NCBI GenBank assembly: GCA_010604095.1
Contig: JAABLG010000005.1
Location: forward strand, 62,001-126,000
Length of the DNA: 64,000 bases
Direction of reading: 5' to 3'
Source: Streptococcus vestibularis
GTDB taxonomy: Bacteria; Bacillota; Bacilli; Lactobacillales; Streptococcaceae
Positions within the stretch are counted from its first letter, which is position 1, and each line of letters opens with the position of its first letter. Made by a program: the position numbers and the translations under genes. Below are positions 15,633 to 25,549 of this stretch, piece after piece. Under the pieces are notes generated by a model. The model did no database searches, was not told where the DNA came from, and worked only from the letters and a program-made list of their open reading frames with translations.

Positions 15633-17087
15633 ATGTATAAAGATGATAGTTTAACCTTGCATACCGACTTGTACCAAATCAATATGATGCAGGTTTACTT
15701 TAACCAAGGCATTCATAATAAGAAAGCTGTTTTCGAAGTCTTTTTCCGTCAGCTCCCTTTCAAGAATGGTTTCGCCGTTTTTGCCGGTTTGGAACGTATT
15801 GTTAACTATCTTGAAAATCTGACGTTTTCAGAAACCGATATTGCCTATTTGAAGGACCTTGGTTACCCTGCTGATTTTCTAGATTACCTAGCTAATTTAA
15901 AACTTGAATTGACCATCAATTCGTCACTTGAGGGAGATTTAGTGTTCGCTAATGAACCGATTTTCCAGGTGGAAGGTCCCTTGGCCCAGTGTCAACTCGT
16001 AGAGACTGCTTTGCTTAATATTATCAATTATCAGACGCTGATTGCGACCAAGGCAGCTCGAATCCGCTCAGTAATTGGTGATGCCCCTCTTTTAGAGTTT
16101 GGAACACGTCGTGCACAAGAGATGGATGCAGCAATTTGGGGTACCCGTGCAGCTGTGATTGGTGGTGCGGATGCGACATCAAATGTTCGTGCCGGTAAGA
16201 TTTTCGGCATTCCAGTTTCTGGTACTCACGCTCATGCTCTTGTTCAGGCCTATGGCAATGATTACGATGCCTTCAAAGCTTATGCATCTACTCATAAAGA
16301 CTGTGTATTCCTTGTGGATACCTATGACACTCTCAAAATTGGTGTTCCTAATGCCATTCGTGTAGCTAAAGAGCTGGGTGATAAGATCAATTTCTTGGGT
16401 GTCCGTCTTGATTCAGGTGACTTGGCTTACCTGTCTAAACAAGTACGTAAGCAACTAGATGCGGCTGGTTTCCCTAATGCCAAGATTTATGCTTCAAACG
16501 ATCTTGATGAAAATACCATCCTTAACTTGAAGATGCAAAAGGCCAAAATTGATGTTTGGGGTGTCGGTACCAAACTTATCACTGCTTATGACCAACCAGC
16601 CTTGGGTGCTGTCTACAAGATTGTCTCAATCGAGGATGATCAGGGTGTCATGCATGATACTATCAAATTGTCCAACAATGCTGAGAAGGTATCAACACCA
16701 GGTAAGAAGCAAGTCTGGCGTATTACAAGTCGTGCTAAGGGTAAATCAGAAGGTGACTATATCACCTTTGCGGACACAGATGTTAATGCTTTAGAAGAAA
16801 TTAATATGTTCCACCCGACCTACACCTACATCAATAAAACTGTCCGTGGTTTTGATGCGGTACCACTCTTGGTACCTATCTACGATAAGGGTCAACTCAT
16901 CTATGACTTGCCTAGTCTTAATGAAATCAAGGCTTATGCGACTAAGGAATTGGATGAGCTTTGGAATGAGTACAAGCGCATGCTAAACCCTCAAGATTAT
17001 CCAGTTGACTTAGCTAAAGACGTATGGGATAACAAGATGACCCTTATTGACAATGTACGAAAGAAAGCCCATAACTTGCCAGAGTAA
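15633..17087 (+). CDS. pncB: Nicotinate phosphoribosyltransferase
   Basis: First enzyme of NAD salvage from nicotinate, forming nicotinate mononucleotide from nicotinate and PRPP. The product has 484 residues starting [20 protein letters not shown]. The frame is open 30 nt further up, but this ATG has a GGAGAAA site and fits the family. Motifs are [49 protein letters not shown] and [14 protein letters not shown]. nadE follows after 11 nt, so the two form an NAD salvage operon. Confidence 0.95.
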   Translation: MYKDDSLTLHTDLYQINMMQVYFNQGIHNKKAVFEVFFRQLPFKNGFAVFAGLERIVNYLENLTFSETDIAYLKDLGYPADFLDYLANLKLELTINSSLEGDLVFANEPIFQVEGPLAQCQLVETALLNIINYQTLIATKAARIRSVIGDAPLLEFGTRRAQEMDAAIWGTRAAVIGGADATSNVRAGKIFGIPVSGTHAHALVQAYGNDYDAFKAYASTHKDCVFLVDTYDTLKIGVPNAIRVAKELGDKINFLGVRLDSGDLAYLSKQVRKQLDAAGFPNAKIYASNDLDENTILNLKMQKAKIDVWGVGTKLITAYDQPALGAVYKIVSIEDDQGVMHDTIKLSNNAEKVSTPGKKQVWRITSRAKGKSEGDYITFADTDVNALEEINMFHPTYTYINKTVRGFDAVPLLVPIYDKGQLIYDLPSLNEIKAYATKELDELWNEYKRMLNPQDYPVDLAKDVWDNKMTLIDNVRKKAHNLPE

Positions 17088-17098
17088 AAGGAGACATT

Positions 17099-17920
17099 AT
17101 GACTTTGCAAGAAACAATTATTGATCAACTAGGGGTTAAACCTAACATTGATCCAAAAGAAGAAATTCGAAAATCTGTTGATTTTTTGAAGGCTTATATG
17201 CTCAAACATCCTTTCCTTAAGTCTTATGTTTTAGGGATTTCCGGAGGTCAAGATTCTACCTTGGCTGGCCGTCTAGCCCAACTTGCCGTTGAAGAGCTTC
17301 GTGCAGAGACAGGGAAAGACTATCAGTTTATTGCCATTCGCTTGCCTTATGGAGTGCAGGCAGACGAGGATGATGCCCAACATGCCCTTGCTTTTATCAA
17401 GCCAGATGTGAGTCTTGCGGTTAACATTAAGGAAGCTGTTGATGGTCAGGTTGCTGAGCTTGCCAGGGCAGGTGTAAGTATTTCTGACTTTAACAAGGGA
17501 AATATTAAGGCTCGTCAACGCATGATTACTCAATATGCAGTTGCTGGTGAAAATAGTGGAGCAGTCATTGGTACAGACCATGCTGCTGAAAATCTTACAG
17601 GCTTTTTCACAAAATTTGGTGATGGTGGTGCCGATATCTTGCCACTTTTTCGTCTGAACAAGCGTCAAGGTGCAGCCCTTCTTGCGGAACTTGGTGCTGA
17701 CAAGGCTCTCTATGAAAAAGTGCCAATAGCAGATTTGGAAGAGGACCGGCCAGGAATCGCTGATGAAGTGGCTCTTGGTGTGACCTATCGTGAGATTGAT
17801 GATTACCTTGAAGGCAAGGAAGTATCAGCAAAAGCTCAAGAAACCATTGAAAATTGGTGGCGTAAAGGTCAACACAAACGCCATTTGCCAATCACTATTT
17901 TTGACGATTTTTGGAAATAA
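17099..17920 (+). CDS. nadE: Ammonia-dependent NAD synthetase
   Basis: A 273-residue enzyme that converts nicotinate adenine dinucleotide to NAD with ATP and ammonia. The PP-loop is [17 protein letters not shown], followed by [41 protein letters not shown] and [13 protein letters not shown], all diagnostic. It lacks a glutaminase domain, as is normal for the short bacterial form. AAGGAGACATT precedes the ATG. It is the second gene of the pncB-nadE operon; a DUF805 gene follows 16 nt later and may be cotranscribed. Confidence 0.96.
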   Translation: MTLQETIIDQLGVKPNIDPKEEIRKSVDFLKAYMLKHPFLKSYVLGISGGQDSTLAGRLAQLAVEELRAETGKDYQFIAIRLPYGVQADEDDAQHALAFIKPDVSLAVNIKEAVDGQVAELARAGVSISDFNKGNIKARQRMITQYAVAGENSGAVIGTDHAAENLTGFFTKFGDGGADILPLFRLNKRQGAALLAELGADKALYEKVPIADLEEDRPGIADEVALGVTYREIDDYLEGKEVSAKAQETIENWWRKGQHKRHLPITIFDDFWK

Positions 17921-17936
17921 GAGGAGAATATGATTT

Positions 17937-18380
17937 ATGATTAAAGCTTACATTGACTTTTGGAAGCGTGCTTTTGACTTTAGAGGACGTTCAACACGTC
18001 CAGATTTTTGGTGGACTTATTTGGTTAATGTCATTATTATGACCATTCTTGTCGTATTTTGTATTCTCATTCCATTGTTCAGTAATGTTGATTTTAACGA
18101 CCCAGCTCTGTTAAATAATCCGGCTGAACTGCGACAATTGATTATGGGCTATGCATGGCCAGTCATGCTCTTTGGTTTAATTGAACTCATCCCACAATTG
18201 TCCCTCCAAACACGTCGCTTGCGAGATGCAGGCTTTCATCCAGCATGGGTACTTCTAAGTTGTATGGGGTTCATACCGATCGTGGCTTTATTCTCAATTT
18301 TCGGAAGCATTGCACTTTTAATCATGTCTTGTATGCCAAGTAAAGCAGAGCCTCAAACAGTTTTTAATCAAGCGGAATAA
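17937..18380 (+). CDS. DUF805 membrane protein
   Basis: A 147-residue membrane protein of the DUF805/YhaH family, function unknown. It shows the family opening YIDFWKRAFDFRGRSTRPDFWWTYL, two or three long membrane segments (VNVIIMTILVVFCILIPLF, MPVMLFGLIELIP region, LLSCMGFIPIVALFSIFGSIALLIMSC) and the conserved QTRRLRDAGFHPAW. The GAGGAGAA site is followed by an ATG at 17930 that closes at once and then by the ATG used here. A second DUF805 gene lies at 57965. Confidence 0.85.
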   Translation: MIKAYIDFWKRAFDFRGRSTRPDFWWTYLVNVIIMTILVVFCILIPLFSNVDFNDPALLNNPAELRQLIMGYAWPVMLFGLIELIPQLSLQTRRLRDAGFHPAWVLLSCMGFIPIVALFSIFGSIALLIMSCMPSKAEPQTVFNQAE

Positions 18381-18390
18381 GATTGTTGGT

Positions 18391-18420
18391 AACCCTAGGT
18401 TTGACCTAGGGTTATTTTTA
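18391..18420 (+). terminator. Terminator after the DUF805 gene
   Basis: AACCCTAGGT, loop TTG, ACCTAGGGTT, then a T-rich tail: a perfect 10-bp stem. Confidence 0.92.
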
Positions 18421-18421
18421 A

Positions 18422-18450
18422 ATTGAATTTTCAGAAATTAGTGATAAAAT
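18422..18450 (+). promoter_or_regulatory. pepC promoter with CodY-like box
   Basis: ATTGAA (18422-18427), 17 bp, then TAAAAT (18445-18450) preceded by TG form the promoter. AATTTTCAGAAATTA (18426-18440) matches the CodY consensus AATTTTCWGAAAATT with two mismatches and overlaps the core promoter. CodY control of pepC is described in lactococci; here it is inference. Confidence 0.6.
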
Positions 18451-18482
18451 AGTAAGGAATAAGGCTTAAAAGGAGGAATCTT

Positions 18483-19820
18483 ATGACTTCACTATCAAGA
18501 GATTTCACAGATAAACTATTTGTGGATTATGAAGCCAATGCTAAATACAGTGCTATTGAGAATGCTGTAACACACAACGGCTTGCTTAAATCCATCGAAA
18601 CACGTCAATCAGCAGTTGAAAATGATCATGTATTTTCAATTGATTTGACTAAAGATGAAGTGTCTAACCAAAAGGCTTCAGGTCGTTGCTGGATGTTTGC
18701 GGCACTTAATACTTTCCGTCACAAATTGATTTCAGACTTCAAATTGGAAAGCTTTGAGCTTTCTCAAGCTCATACTTTCTTCTGGGACAAGTATGAAAAA
18801 TCAAATTGGTTCTTGGAACAAATCATTGCTACAGCAGATCAAGAGATTGGCAGTCGTAAGGTTAAATTCCTTCTGGATACCCCTCAACAAGATGGTGGAC
18901 AATGGGATATGGTCGTATCACTTTTCGAAAAATATGGTGTCGTTCCCAAATCAGTATATCCAGAGTCTGTAGCTTCAAGTAATAGTCGCGAACTTAACCA
19001 ATACCTTAATAAACTCCTTCGCCAAGATGCTCAGATTTTGCGTGATTTGATTGCTGGTGGTGCTGATCAAGCTGCTGTTCAAGCTAAGAAAGAAGAACTT
19101 CTTCAAGAAATCTTCAATTATCTAGCTATGACTCTTGGCTTACCACCACGTCAGTTTGATTTTGCTTACCGTGATAAAGATAACAACTACCAATCTGAGC
19201 AAAATATCACTCCACAAGCTTTCTTTGAGAAATATGTAGGTCTTAAACTTAGCGACTATGTGTCAGTCATCAATGCTCCAACAGCTGATAAACCTTATGG
19301 AAAATCATACACTGTTGAGATGTTGGGAAATGTTGTAGGAGCGCCAAGTGTTCGTTATCTTAACCTTCCGATGGATCGTTTCAAAGAGCTTGCTATTGCA
19401 CAAATGAAGTCAGGAGAAACTGTTTGGTTTGGTTCAGATGTTGGTCAAGTCTCAGATCGTCAAAAAGGTATTCTTGCAACTAATGTATATGATTTTACAG
19501 CAAGCATGGATATTAACTTGACGCAAGACAAGGCAGGACGTTTGGATTACAGTGAATCTCTCATGACCCATGCCATGGTATTGACCGGAGTGGATTTGGA
19601 CGCTGATGGCAAATCGGTTAAATGGAAGGTTGAAAATTCTTGGGGAGATAAGGTCGGACAAAAAGGATACTTTGTTGCTTCCGATGCTTGGATGGATGAA
19701 TACACCTATCAAATCGTTGTTCGCAAAGACTTCCTTACAGCTGAAGAATTGGCTGCCTATGAAGCAGATCCACAAGTGCTTGCGCCTTGGGATCCAATGG
19801 GAGCCCTTGCTTCAAAATAA
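18483..19820 (+). CDS. pepC: Aminopeptidase C (bleomycin hydrolase family, C1B)
   Basis: Cytoplasmic cysteine aminopeptidase of 445 residues, which forms a self-compartmentalised hexamer in the family and releases amino acids from imported peptides. The catalytic Cys is in KASGRCWMFAALNTFRH, the His in MTHAMVLTGVDLD and the Asn in VENSWGDKVG. The C-terminal tail (PQVLAPWDPMGALASK) reaches the active site in known structures. It has a strong AGGAGGAA site. It is monocistronic between two terminators. Confidence 0.97.
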   Translation: MTSLSRDFTDKLFVDYEANAKYSAIENAVTHNGLLKSIETRQSAVENDHVFSIDLTKDEVSNQKASGRCWMFAALNTFRHKLISDFKLESFELSQAHTFFWDKYEKSNWFLEQIIATADQEIGSRKVKFLLDTPQQDGGQWDMVVSLFEKYGVVPKSVYPESVASSNSRELNQYLNKLLRQDAQILRDLIAGGADQAAVQAKKEELLQEIFNYLAMTLGLPPRQFDFAYRDKDNNYQSEQNITPQAFFEKYVGLKLSDYVSVINAPTADKPYGKSYTVEMLGNVVGAPSVRYLNLPMDRFKELAIAQMKSGETVWFGSDVGQVSDRQKGILATNVYDFTASMDINLTQDKAGRLDYSESLMTHAMVLTGVDLDADGKSVKWKVENSWGDKVGQKGYFVASDAWMDEYTYQIVVRKDFLTAEELAAYEADPQVLAPWDPMGALASK

Positions 19821-19831
19821 GAGGATATTTC

Positions 19832-19861
19832 AAAAACACTGGAATTTTATCCAGTGTTTTT
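19832..19861 (+). terminator. pepC terminator
   Basis: AAAACACTGG and CCAGTGTTTT flank an AATTTTAT loop, with a following T. Confidence 0.9.
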
Positions 19862-19891
19862 AGTTGGCTTCATTAGAATTTATGGTTGTAA

Positions 19892-19920
19892 AAAAGAGCT
19901 ATCCAATGGATAACTCTTTT
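19892..19920 (-). terminator. Terminator of recU-pbp1A (minus strand)
   Basis: On the minus strand AAGAGTTATCC, loop ATT, GGATAGCTCTT is followed by a T-run. On the plus strand it also ends in CTCTTTT, so it may work in both directions. Confidence 0.82.
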
Positions 19921-19929
19921 CGATTGCTT

Positions 19930-22221
19930 TTACTCATCAGCTGTAGAGGTGTTTGAATTTGAATGTTCAGAGCTGTTAGAACCCGATGTTGAAGGATTTG
20001 TTGATGCATCAGGGCCATACTGTTGACTATCTTGTGAGCTTGATGAATCACTGCTTTGACTTGAACCTAGGCTTGATGAAGAACTAGAAGTTCCAAGTGA
20101 ACCTGTATAGACGTTTGATGTCGAAGAACCAGTAAGGAAGACATAGCTACCATTGTTATAAACACCGCTAGGCATATCAAAATCTTCAGAACCGGCACCA
20201 TACATTTGGTTCAGATAGCTACTTGTGATACCGTAGATTTGTTTAGCGATATCAAGGTCTGAGCCATAAAGTGGAGTTTTACGGTTTTTATAACCTGTCC
20301 AAATGGCCATTGCATATTTAGTATTATAACCAACGAACGTTTCGTCAGGAACCATAAGGTCAGCATAGACACCACTTGATCGTTGTACTTGGTAGTACTC
20401 ATCATCACCGTAGTTAGATGTACCTGTCTTACCGGCATTAATCGTACCAGGAACATAAGCTTCAGTCGCCGTACCACCTGTCAAAACCTGTTTCAACATG
20501 CTATTCATCATATAAGCTGTTTGTGGCGACATGGCCTTGGTACCTTTAGAATCAAATGATTTCGTTGAACCGTCTTCAAACTTAATTGAACTAATATAAG
20601 ATGGTTTATAGTAAGTACCACCATTGGCAAAGGCTGCATAGGCGGCTGCCATCTTCTCACTTGAGGCACCATATTTAGAATCTGATGATGATGTTGAAGA
20701 TGAGATGGCGTTTGAGTAGAACATCTCTGGGTATTCAATACCCAAATCTTTCAAGAAGGATTGAGCATACTCCAAACCAGTCGCTTGAAGGGCTTTAACC
20801 GCAGTGACGTTACGTGATTGTTGAAGCGCATAAGTCAGAGAGATGCTTCCGTAATACTTGTGGTCCCAGTCATAAACAGGAGTTGAAGTACCTGGGAAAT
20901 TATAAGGGTTATCATAAACGGTAGTACCGGTGTTAGTGTATACCCCTTTTTCAATAGCAGGTGCGTAATCGGTGATAGGCTTCATTGTAGAACCCCAGTC
21001 ACGGTCAGTTTGAACCGCTTGGTTTGTACCAAGGGCGATATTTTCGTCTTGGTGACGTGATCCCAATTGAGCAACCACATGTCCATTAGTAACATCAATG
21101 ATAGTAGAAGCTACTTGAAGTTTATCGTCAGGATAAGCAATATAATCGTTTGAGTTGTAGACATTCCAAATGTATTTTTGGATGTCAGGATTAAGGTTAG
21201 TGTAGACGTCCAATCCAGCTGAGTAGATGTCAGCATTAGCATCGTCAGATACTTGTTCAATAACTTGTTTAATGTAGTTATCTAAATAAGGTTCATAGCT
21301 AGCTTTTTTCGTAAGTGGGAGAAGGCCATCTGATACACTTGTTGCCTTTGCCTTCTCATACTCGTCTTTAGAAATGTTTTTATCGTCATACATTTCTTTA
21401 AGAACAGTATTACGACGTTCTGTTGCTGCATCAGGATTAGCATACGGATCGTATTGTGTCGGAGCCTGTGGAATACCAGCAAGCAAGGCAGCTTGAGCCA
21501 CAGATAAGTCACTCAAATCTTTACCAAAGTAAGATTTTGCAGCGGTCTTCATACCATAATAACCGTTACCCATGTATACCTTGTTAACATAGAAAGTCAA
21601 GATTTCTTGCTTAGTGAATTGTCGCTCCATCTGAAGAGACAACCAGATTTCTTGAGATTTACGTTTAAGAGTTTGGTCTGAGGTATTTGTAGAGAAGTAA
21701 GCCAATTTAATCAACTGTTGGTCAAGTGTAGATCCCCCTTGGGTGCTACTATGACGAAGGTTATTAACGGCTGCTCCCATGATACGATAAACGTCAATAC
21801 CACGGTGAGTAAAGAAACGCTTGTCTTCGATAGAAGTAATGGCATTAACGAGAGTTGTTGGAATTTCATCTGTTGATGCACTTTCACGTTTTTCAGACCC
21901 CAAGTCAGCGATAAGACTACCATTGGTATCGTAGATCTTACTTGAGTTTGTGGATTGAAGTTTGTTTTCGGTGAGTTTAGGGACACTGCTAACATAGTAA
22001 GCAAAGAGCCCACCACCTGCGATGACACAGATTACAAAGAAAGTTAGTAGTCCAATGAATCCGTATTTTGCAATACGCCAACCGAGACTTTGATCAGACG
22101 AAGCTGAACGCTTTCCTTTACTATAGCGAGAAGAATCTGAACGATTGATCTTTATGTTTTTAGCACGTTTAGTCAAACCGTTAAGTGATTCTTTAAAGTT
22201 GCTGAAATTAAATTTAGCCAT
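19930..22221 (-). CDS. pbp1A: Class A penicillin-binding protein 1A
   Basis: A 763-residue bifunctional peptidoglycan synthase. A basic cytoplasmic head precedes one membrane segment (about residues 52-77). The GT51 domain has SIEDKRFFTHRGID and GGSTLDQQLIKLAYF. The transpeptidase has STMK (in GSTMKPITDY), SRN (in QQSRNVTA) and KTGT (in AGKTGTSNYG). The C-terminal tail of about 70 residues is Ser/Thr-rich and disordered. Its start overlaps the recU stop by one base, the conserved recU-pbp1A pair of streptococci. The STMK motif is unaltered, with no sign of the substitutions linked to beta-lactam resistance at that motif. Confidence 0.97.
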   Translation of the reverse strand: MAKFNFSNFKESLNGLTKRAKNIKINRSDSSRYSKGKRSASSDQSLGWRIAKYGFIGLLTFFVICVIAGGGLFAYYVSSVPKLTENKLQSTNSSKIYDTNGSLIADLGSEKRESASTDEIPTTLVNAITSIEDKRFFTHRGIDVYRIMGAAVNNLRHSSTQGGSTLDQQLIKLAYFSTNTSDQTLKRKSQEIWLSLQMERQFTKQEILTFYVNKVYMGNGYYGMKTAAKSYFGKDLSDLSVAQAALLAGIPQAPTQYDPYANPDAATERRNTVLKEMYDDKNISKDEYEKAKATSVSDGLLPLTKKASYEPYLDNYIKQVIEQVSDDANADIYSAGLDVYTNLNPDIQKYIWNVYNSNDYIAYPDDKLQVASTIIDVTNGHVVAQLGSRHQDENIALGTNQAVQTDRDWGSTMKPITDYAPAIEKGVYTNTGTTVYDNPYNFPGTSTPVYDWDHKYYGSISLTYALQQSRNVTAVKALQATGLEYAQSFLKDLGIEYPEMFYSNAISSSTSSSDSKYGASSEKMAAAYAAFANGGTYYKPSYISSIKFEDGSTKSFDSKGTKAMSPQTAYMMNSMLKQVLTGGTATEAYVPGTINAGKTGTSNYGDDEYYQVQRSSGVYADLMVPDETFVGYNTKYAMAIWTGYKNRKTPLYGSDLDIAKQIYGITSSYLNQMYGAGSEDFDMPSGVYNNGSYVFLTGSSTSNVYTGSLGTSSSSSSLGSSQSSDSSSSQDSQQYGPDASTNPSTSGSNSSEHSNSNTSTADE

Positions 22222-22817
22222 TATGTGTTACCACCTAATAATTTTTCAATGATTTCTAAATAAGGAACTTGAGGATAAGCTGCTTCTGCAATTGCGTAGC
22301 CTCTTTTTTTGATATAATCAAGAGGCATTGATTTTGTCCCCTTATCAATCTGATAAAAGGCAATCAGGTCTTTAGCGGGCAGAAGGTAGGTTTCCTTAAG
22401 CGTTGAGAAATGAAGTAGCACAAAGCAAATCCCATCTTGATTGATAACCTGAGACATGTGTTCAATTTGATGCGCATGAAAATTTTTCATAGGCATCGAT
22501 GTCTTTTGTCGTGTCTCTTTGGCTTCAAAATCAATGTAGTATCCTTTGTAAACACCAGAGTAATCGGTAGTGGAGGCTTGTCTAAAGTAAGCCTCTACAA
22601 TCTTTGCTCTTGAACGCTTTGGATAATCAACTTTGACAATCTGAACAGGAGTGGGTTTTTTGTGAATAACAGCTAAACCACGTGACAAATAATAATCATT
22701 AGTCGCATTAATAGCAGATTCAAAGCTCATTCCCCGATTGGCAAAGTCAACACTATTGGATTTTTTAGGACGTGCCTGTGCAATCTTACGAGATATCTGA
22801 TGGGGATAGTTTACCAT
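22221..22817 (-). CDS. recU: Holliday junction resolvase RecU
   Basis: A 198-residue nuclease that cleaves four-way junctions in recombination and chromosome segregation. Key features are the N-terminal [31 protein letters not shown] region, [19 protein letters not shown] with the metal-binding Asp/Glu/Lys set, and [10 protein letters not shown]. The length matches RecU of Gram-positive bacteria. It is transcribed with pbp1A from a divergent promoter shared with ypsA. Confidence 0.95.
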   Translation of the reverse strand: MVNYPHQISRKIAQARPKKSNSVDFANRGMSFESAINATNDYYLSRGLAVIHKKPTPVQIVKVDYPKRSRAKIVEAYFRQASTTDYSGVYKGYYIDFEAKETRQKTSMPMKNFHAHQIEHMSQVINQDGICFVLLHFSTLKETYLLPAKDLIAFYQIDKGTKSMPLDYIKKRGYAIAEAAYPQVPYLEIIEKLLGGNT

Positions 22818-22860
22818 TTCTTTCCCTTCTTCTTTATAAGATATGCATAAAGACTATTTC

Positions 22861-22869
22861 ATTATACCA
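22861..22869 (-). promoter_or_regulatory. Extended -10 promoter of recU-pbp1A
   Basis: On the minus strand TGGTATAAT lies 43 nt before the recU start. The plus strand of the same gap must hold the ypsA promoter. Confidence 0.65.
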
Positions 22870-22893
22870 TAAAATGAACGAGGAAAACAAGGA

Positions 22894-23409
22894 ATGACAT
22901 CACTACTGGTAACTGGCTATAAGAGCTTTGAACTTGGTGTTTTTAAAGATAATGATCCCAAGGTAACTATCATAAAAAAAGCTATTAAGCGTGATTTTAA
23001 GCGTTTTTTGGATGAAGGGGTAGACTGGATAATTTTTACTGGAAATCTTGGTTTTGAATTTTGGGCGTTGGAAGTGGCTAAGGAACTTCAAGAAGATTAC
23101 TCTTTGAAATTAGCCACCCTTTTTCCATTTGAAACGCATGGGCAGAATTGGAATGAAGCGAATCAGGCCAAACTTGCAGCTTTTAAGCAGGTCGATTTTG
23201 TTAAGTATAGTTTTCCTGCCTACCAATCACCAGCTCAATTCAAACAGTTTAACCAGTTTCTCATTGACAATACCGATCAGGCCTATGTGTTTTATGAACC
23301 TGAAAATGAAACAAATCTGAAATATTTTTACGATATGATGTTAGAAGCAAAGGACTATCCTCTATCTAGGCTGACTTTTGATGACCTCAATGAGTTGATG
23401 TCAGAATAG
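22894..23409 (+). CDS. ypsA: YpsA family protein (DUF1273)
   Basis: A 171-residue protein of the SLOG-like YpsA family. It has [52 protein letters not shown] and [16 protein letters not shown], the last two lining the presumed nucleotide-binding pocket. In Bacillus subtilis YpsA influences cell division and sits next to ypsB (gpsB). The same order, ypsA then gpsB then rnpB, is kept here, so a link with division is plausible though not shown for this organism. Confidence 0.88.
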   Translation: MTSLLVTGYKSFELGVFKDNDPKVTIIKKAIKRDFKRFLDEGVDWIIFTGNLGFEFWALEVAKELQEDYSLKLATLFPFETHGQNWNEANQAKLAAFKQVDFVKYSFPAYQSPAQFKQFNQFLIDNTDQAYVFYEPENETNLKYFYDMMLEAKDYPLSRLTFDDLNELMSE

Positions 23410-23516
23410 GATATAATTGTTTTTTAAGCTTGCAATTTTATTATTTTTTCTGTATCATAAAAACATTAGACAGTAAAGTATTAGTAAGTTAGATAAGACA
23501 AGTATTGGAGAGTATC

Positions 23517-23849
23517 ATGGCTAAAATTAATTTAACGCCCAAGAAAATCTACGAACAAGAATTTAAAACTAGTATGCGTGGGTACGATAAAAAAGAAGTT
23601 GATGAATTTCTAGATGATGTCATCAAAGACTATGGTGTTTATATTGCACTGGTTAAGGAACTGCAAGAGGAAAATGCAAAATTGAAGGCTAAAGCCTCAG
23701 CTGCTCCTGCGAGTCGTTCAGCTTATGCAAGTGCAACAAGTGAACCATCACGTGCCACTGCCAATGTAGCTTCATCTTCAAACTACGATATTTTAAAACG
23801 TATCAGTCGTTTGGAAAAAGAAGTCTTTGGAAAACAAATTGTCAAATAA
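23517..23849 (+). CDS. gpsB: Cell division protein GpsB
   Basis: A 110-residue coiled-coil adaptor related to DivIVA that coordinates septal and peripheral wall synthesis with class A PBPs and, in streptococci, the kinase StkP. The N-terminal domain [36 protein letters not shown] is diagnostic. A coiled coil, an Ala/Ser-rich linker and the trimerisation motif [17 protein letters not shown] follow. The open frame reaches a TTG at 23505, but the ATG at 23517 has the TTGGAGAG site and fits the family start. Confidence 0.95.
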   Translation: MAKINLTPKKIYEQEFKTSMRGYDKKEVDEFLDDVIKDYGVYIALVKELQEENAKLKAKASAAPASRSAYASATSEPSRATANVASSSNYDILKRISRLEKEVFGKQIVK

Positions 23850-23860
23850 CTCTGGTTTTG

Positions 23861-24245
23861 TGCAATTTTTGGATAATCGCATGGTTGTTAGTCTTCCATG
23901 AGGAAAGTCCATGCTAGCACTGGCTGTGATGCCAGTAGTGTTTGTGCTAGGTGAATCAATAAGCCTAGGGACTTGATTCTCAAGTTACGGCGAGTGAACC
24001 GGCTAAGTCGTTGGATAGGTCTTAGTAGCTCTGAAAGTGCCACAGTGACGGAGTTTTTAGGGAAACCTAAAAAGTGGAACGCGGTAAACCCCTCAAGCTA
24101 GCAACCCAAACTTTGGTAGGGGCATGGGATGGCTGGAAACGAACGGACCATCCTGACTGCTTTGCAGTAGACAGATGATTATCGAAGGAAGTGGTGCCTA
24201 GTCACTTCTGGAACAAAACATGGCTTATAGAAAATTGCATATAGG
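23861..24245 (+). ncRNA. rnpB: RNase P RNA (class B)
   Basis: Catalytic RNA that trims the 5' leader of tRNA precursors. The 5' segment TGCAATTTT (23861-23869) pairs with AAAATTGCA (24231-24239) to close helix P1. Conserved blocks GAGGAAAGTCCATGCTAGC, GGCGAGTGAACCGGC, GGTAAACCCCTC and ACAGATGATTATCGAAG-type sequence near the 3' end are present. It lies between gpsB and rlmL, as in other streptococci and B. subtilis. Ends are set from the P1 pairing, to within a few bases. Confidence 0.95.
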
Positions 24246-24247
24246 TG

Positions 24248-24277
24248 AGGCTGAGACGCATGTCTCAGCCTTCTTTT
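24248..24277 (+). terminator. rnpB terminator
   Basis: AGGCTGAGAC, loop GCAT, GTCTCAGCCT, then TCTTTT. Confidence 0.93.
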
Positions 24278-24380
24278 AGCAAGAATTCCCTCATTTCAAA
24301 TTTTTTAAGGATACAGAGGAAAAAGATAAGCGAGAGGTTAATGACATTTAGATTTGTAATGATTAGATAAAAGGGTAACA

Positions 24381-25547
24381 ATGAAAGAAACATTTACATT
24401 AGTAGCAACGGCTGCGGCAGGCCTTGAAGCAGTGGTTGGACGTGAATTGCGTGAGTTAGGGTATGATACTCAGGTTGAAAATGGTAAGGTACGTTTTCAG
24501 GGTGATGTTCGTGCTATTGCTGAAACCAATCTTTGGTTGAGAGCTGCAGATCGCATTAAGATTGTGGTGGGTGAGTTTCCAGCACGTACCTTTGAGGAAC
24601 TTTTTCAGGGGGTCTTTGCCTTAGATTGGGAGAATTACCTTCCCCTCGGAGCGAAGTTTCCAATTTCAAAGGCCAAATGTGTTAAATCAAAACTTCATAA
24701 CGAACCATCTGTTCAGGCAATCTCCAAGAAAGCTGTCGTTAAGAAACTACAGAAGTATTTCCACCGTCCTGAAGGCGTACCCCTTCAAGAAACGGGTGCG
24801 GAATTTAAGATTGAAGTGTCTATCTTAAAGGATAAGGCTACGGTATTGATTGATACCACAGGTGCTAGTCTCTTTAAACGTGGTTACCGTACCGATAAGG
24901 GTGGAGCACCGATTAAAGAAAATATGGCGGCCGCCATTCTTGAACTGAGTAATTGGTATCCCGATAAACCCCTGATTGACCCGACTTGTGGTTCAGGTAC
25001 CTTCTGTATTGAGGCGGCGCTAATTGGTATGAATATTGCTCCTGGATTTAATCGTGATTTTGCCTTTGAAGCCTGGAATTGGGTAGATAAAGATTTAGTA
25101 CAGTCGGTCCGTGATGAAGCGGAAGGTAAGGCAAATTATGATGCTGAATTGGATATCATGGGTTGTGATATTGATGGCCGTATGGTTGAGATTGCTAGAG
25201 CTAACGCACGTGAGGCTGGTCTTGAAGATGTTATTAAATTGAAACAAATGCGTTTGCAAGACTTAAAAACGGATAAAATCAATGGTGTTATCATTTCAAA
25301 TCCTCCTTATGGGGAGCGCTTGTTGGATGACAAGGCTGTGGATATCTTGTATAATGAAATGGGCAAAACTTTTGCGCCGCTTAAAACTTGGAGCAAGTTT
25401 ATCTTGACCAGTGATGAACAATTTGAAAGTAAATACGGTATGAAAGCCGACAAAAAACGTAAGCTATATAACGGTACCCTTCGAGTTGATTTATATCAAT
25501 ATTTTGGAGAACGTGTTCGCCGTTCAGAGGCTAGAAAGGTAAATTAA
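24381..25547 (+). CDS. rlmL: THUMP-domain rRNA N2-guanine methyltransferase (RlmL/YpsC type)
   Basis: A 388-residue SAM-dependent methyltransferase of the RlmL/Trm14 family that modifies a guanine in 23S rRNA. The N-terminal THUMP domain spans about 1-155. The catalytic Rossmann domain has DPTCGSGTFCIEAA (motif I), DIDGRMVEIARANA and the NPPYGERL active-site loop. It corresponds to ypsC beside gpsB and rnpB. It has only the N-terminal half of E. coli RlmKL, as usual in Firmicutes. mapZ begins 2 nt after its stop. Confidence 0.92.
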   Translation: MKETFTLVATAAAGLEAVVGRELRELGYDTQVENGKVRFQGDVRAIAETNLWLRAADRIKIVVGEFPARTFEELFQGVFALDWENYLPLGAKFPISKAKCVKSKLHNEPSVQAISKKAVVKKLQKYFHRPEGVPLQETGAEFKIEVSILKDKATVLIDTTGASLFKRGYRTDKGGAPIKENMAAAILELSNWYPDKPLIDPTCGSGTFCIEAALIGMNIAPGFNRDFAFEAWNWVDKDLVQSVRDEAEGKANYDAELDIMGCDIDGRMVEIARANAREAGLEDVIKLKQMRLQDLKTDKINGVIISNPPYGERLLDDKAVDILYNEMGKTFAPLKTWSKFILTSDEQFESKYGMKADKKRKLYNGTLRVDLYQYFGERVRRSEARKVN

Positions 25548-25549
25548 AC

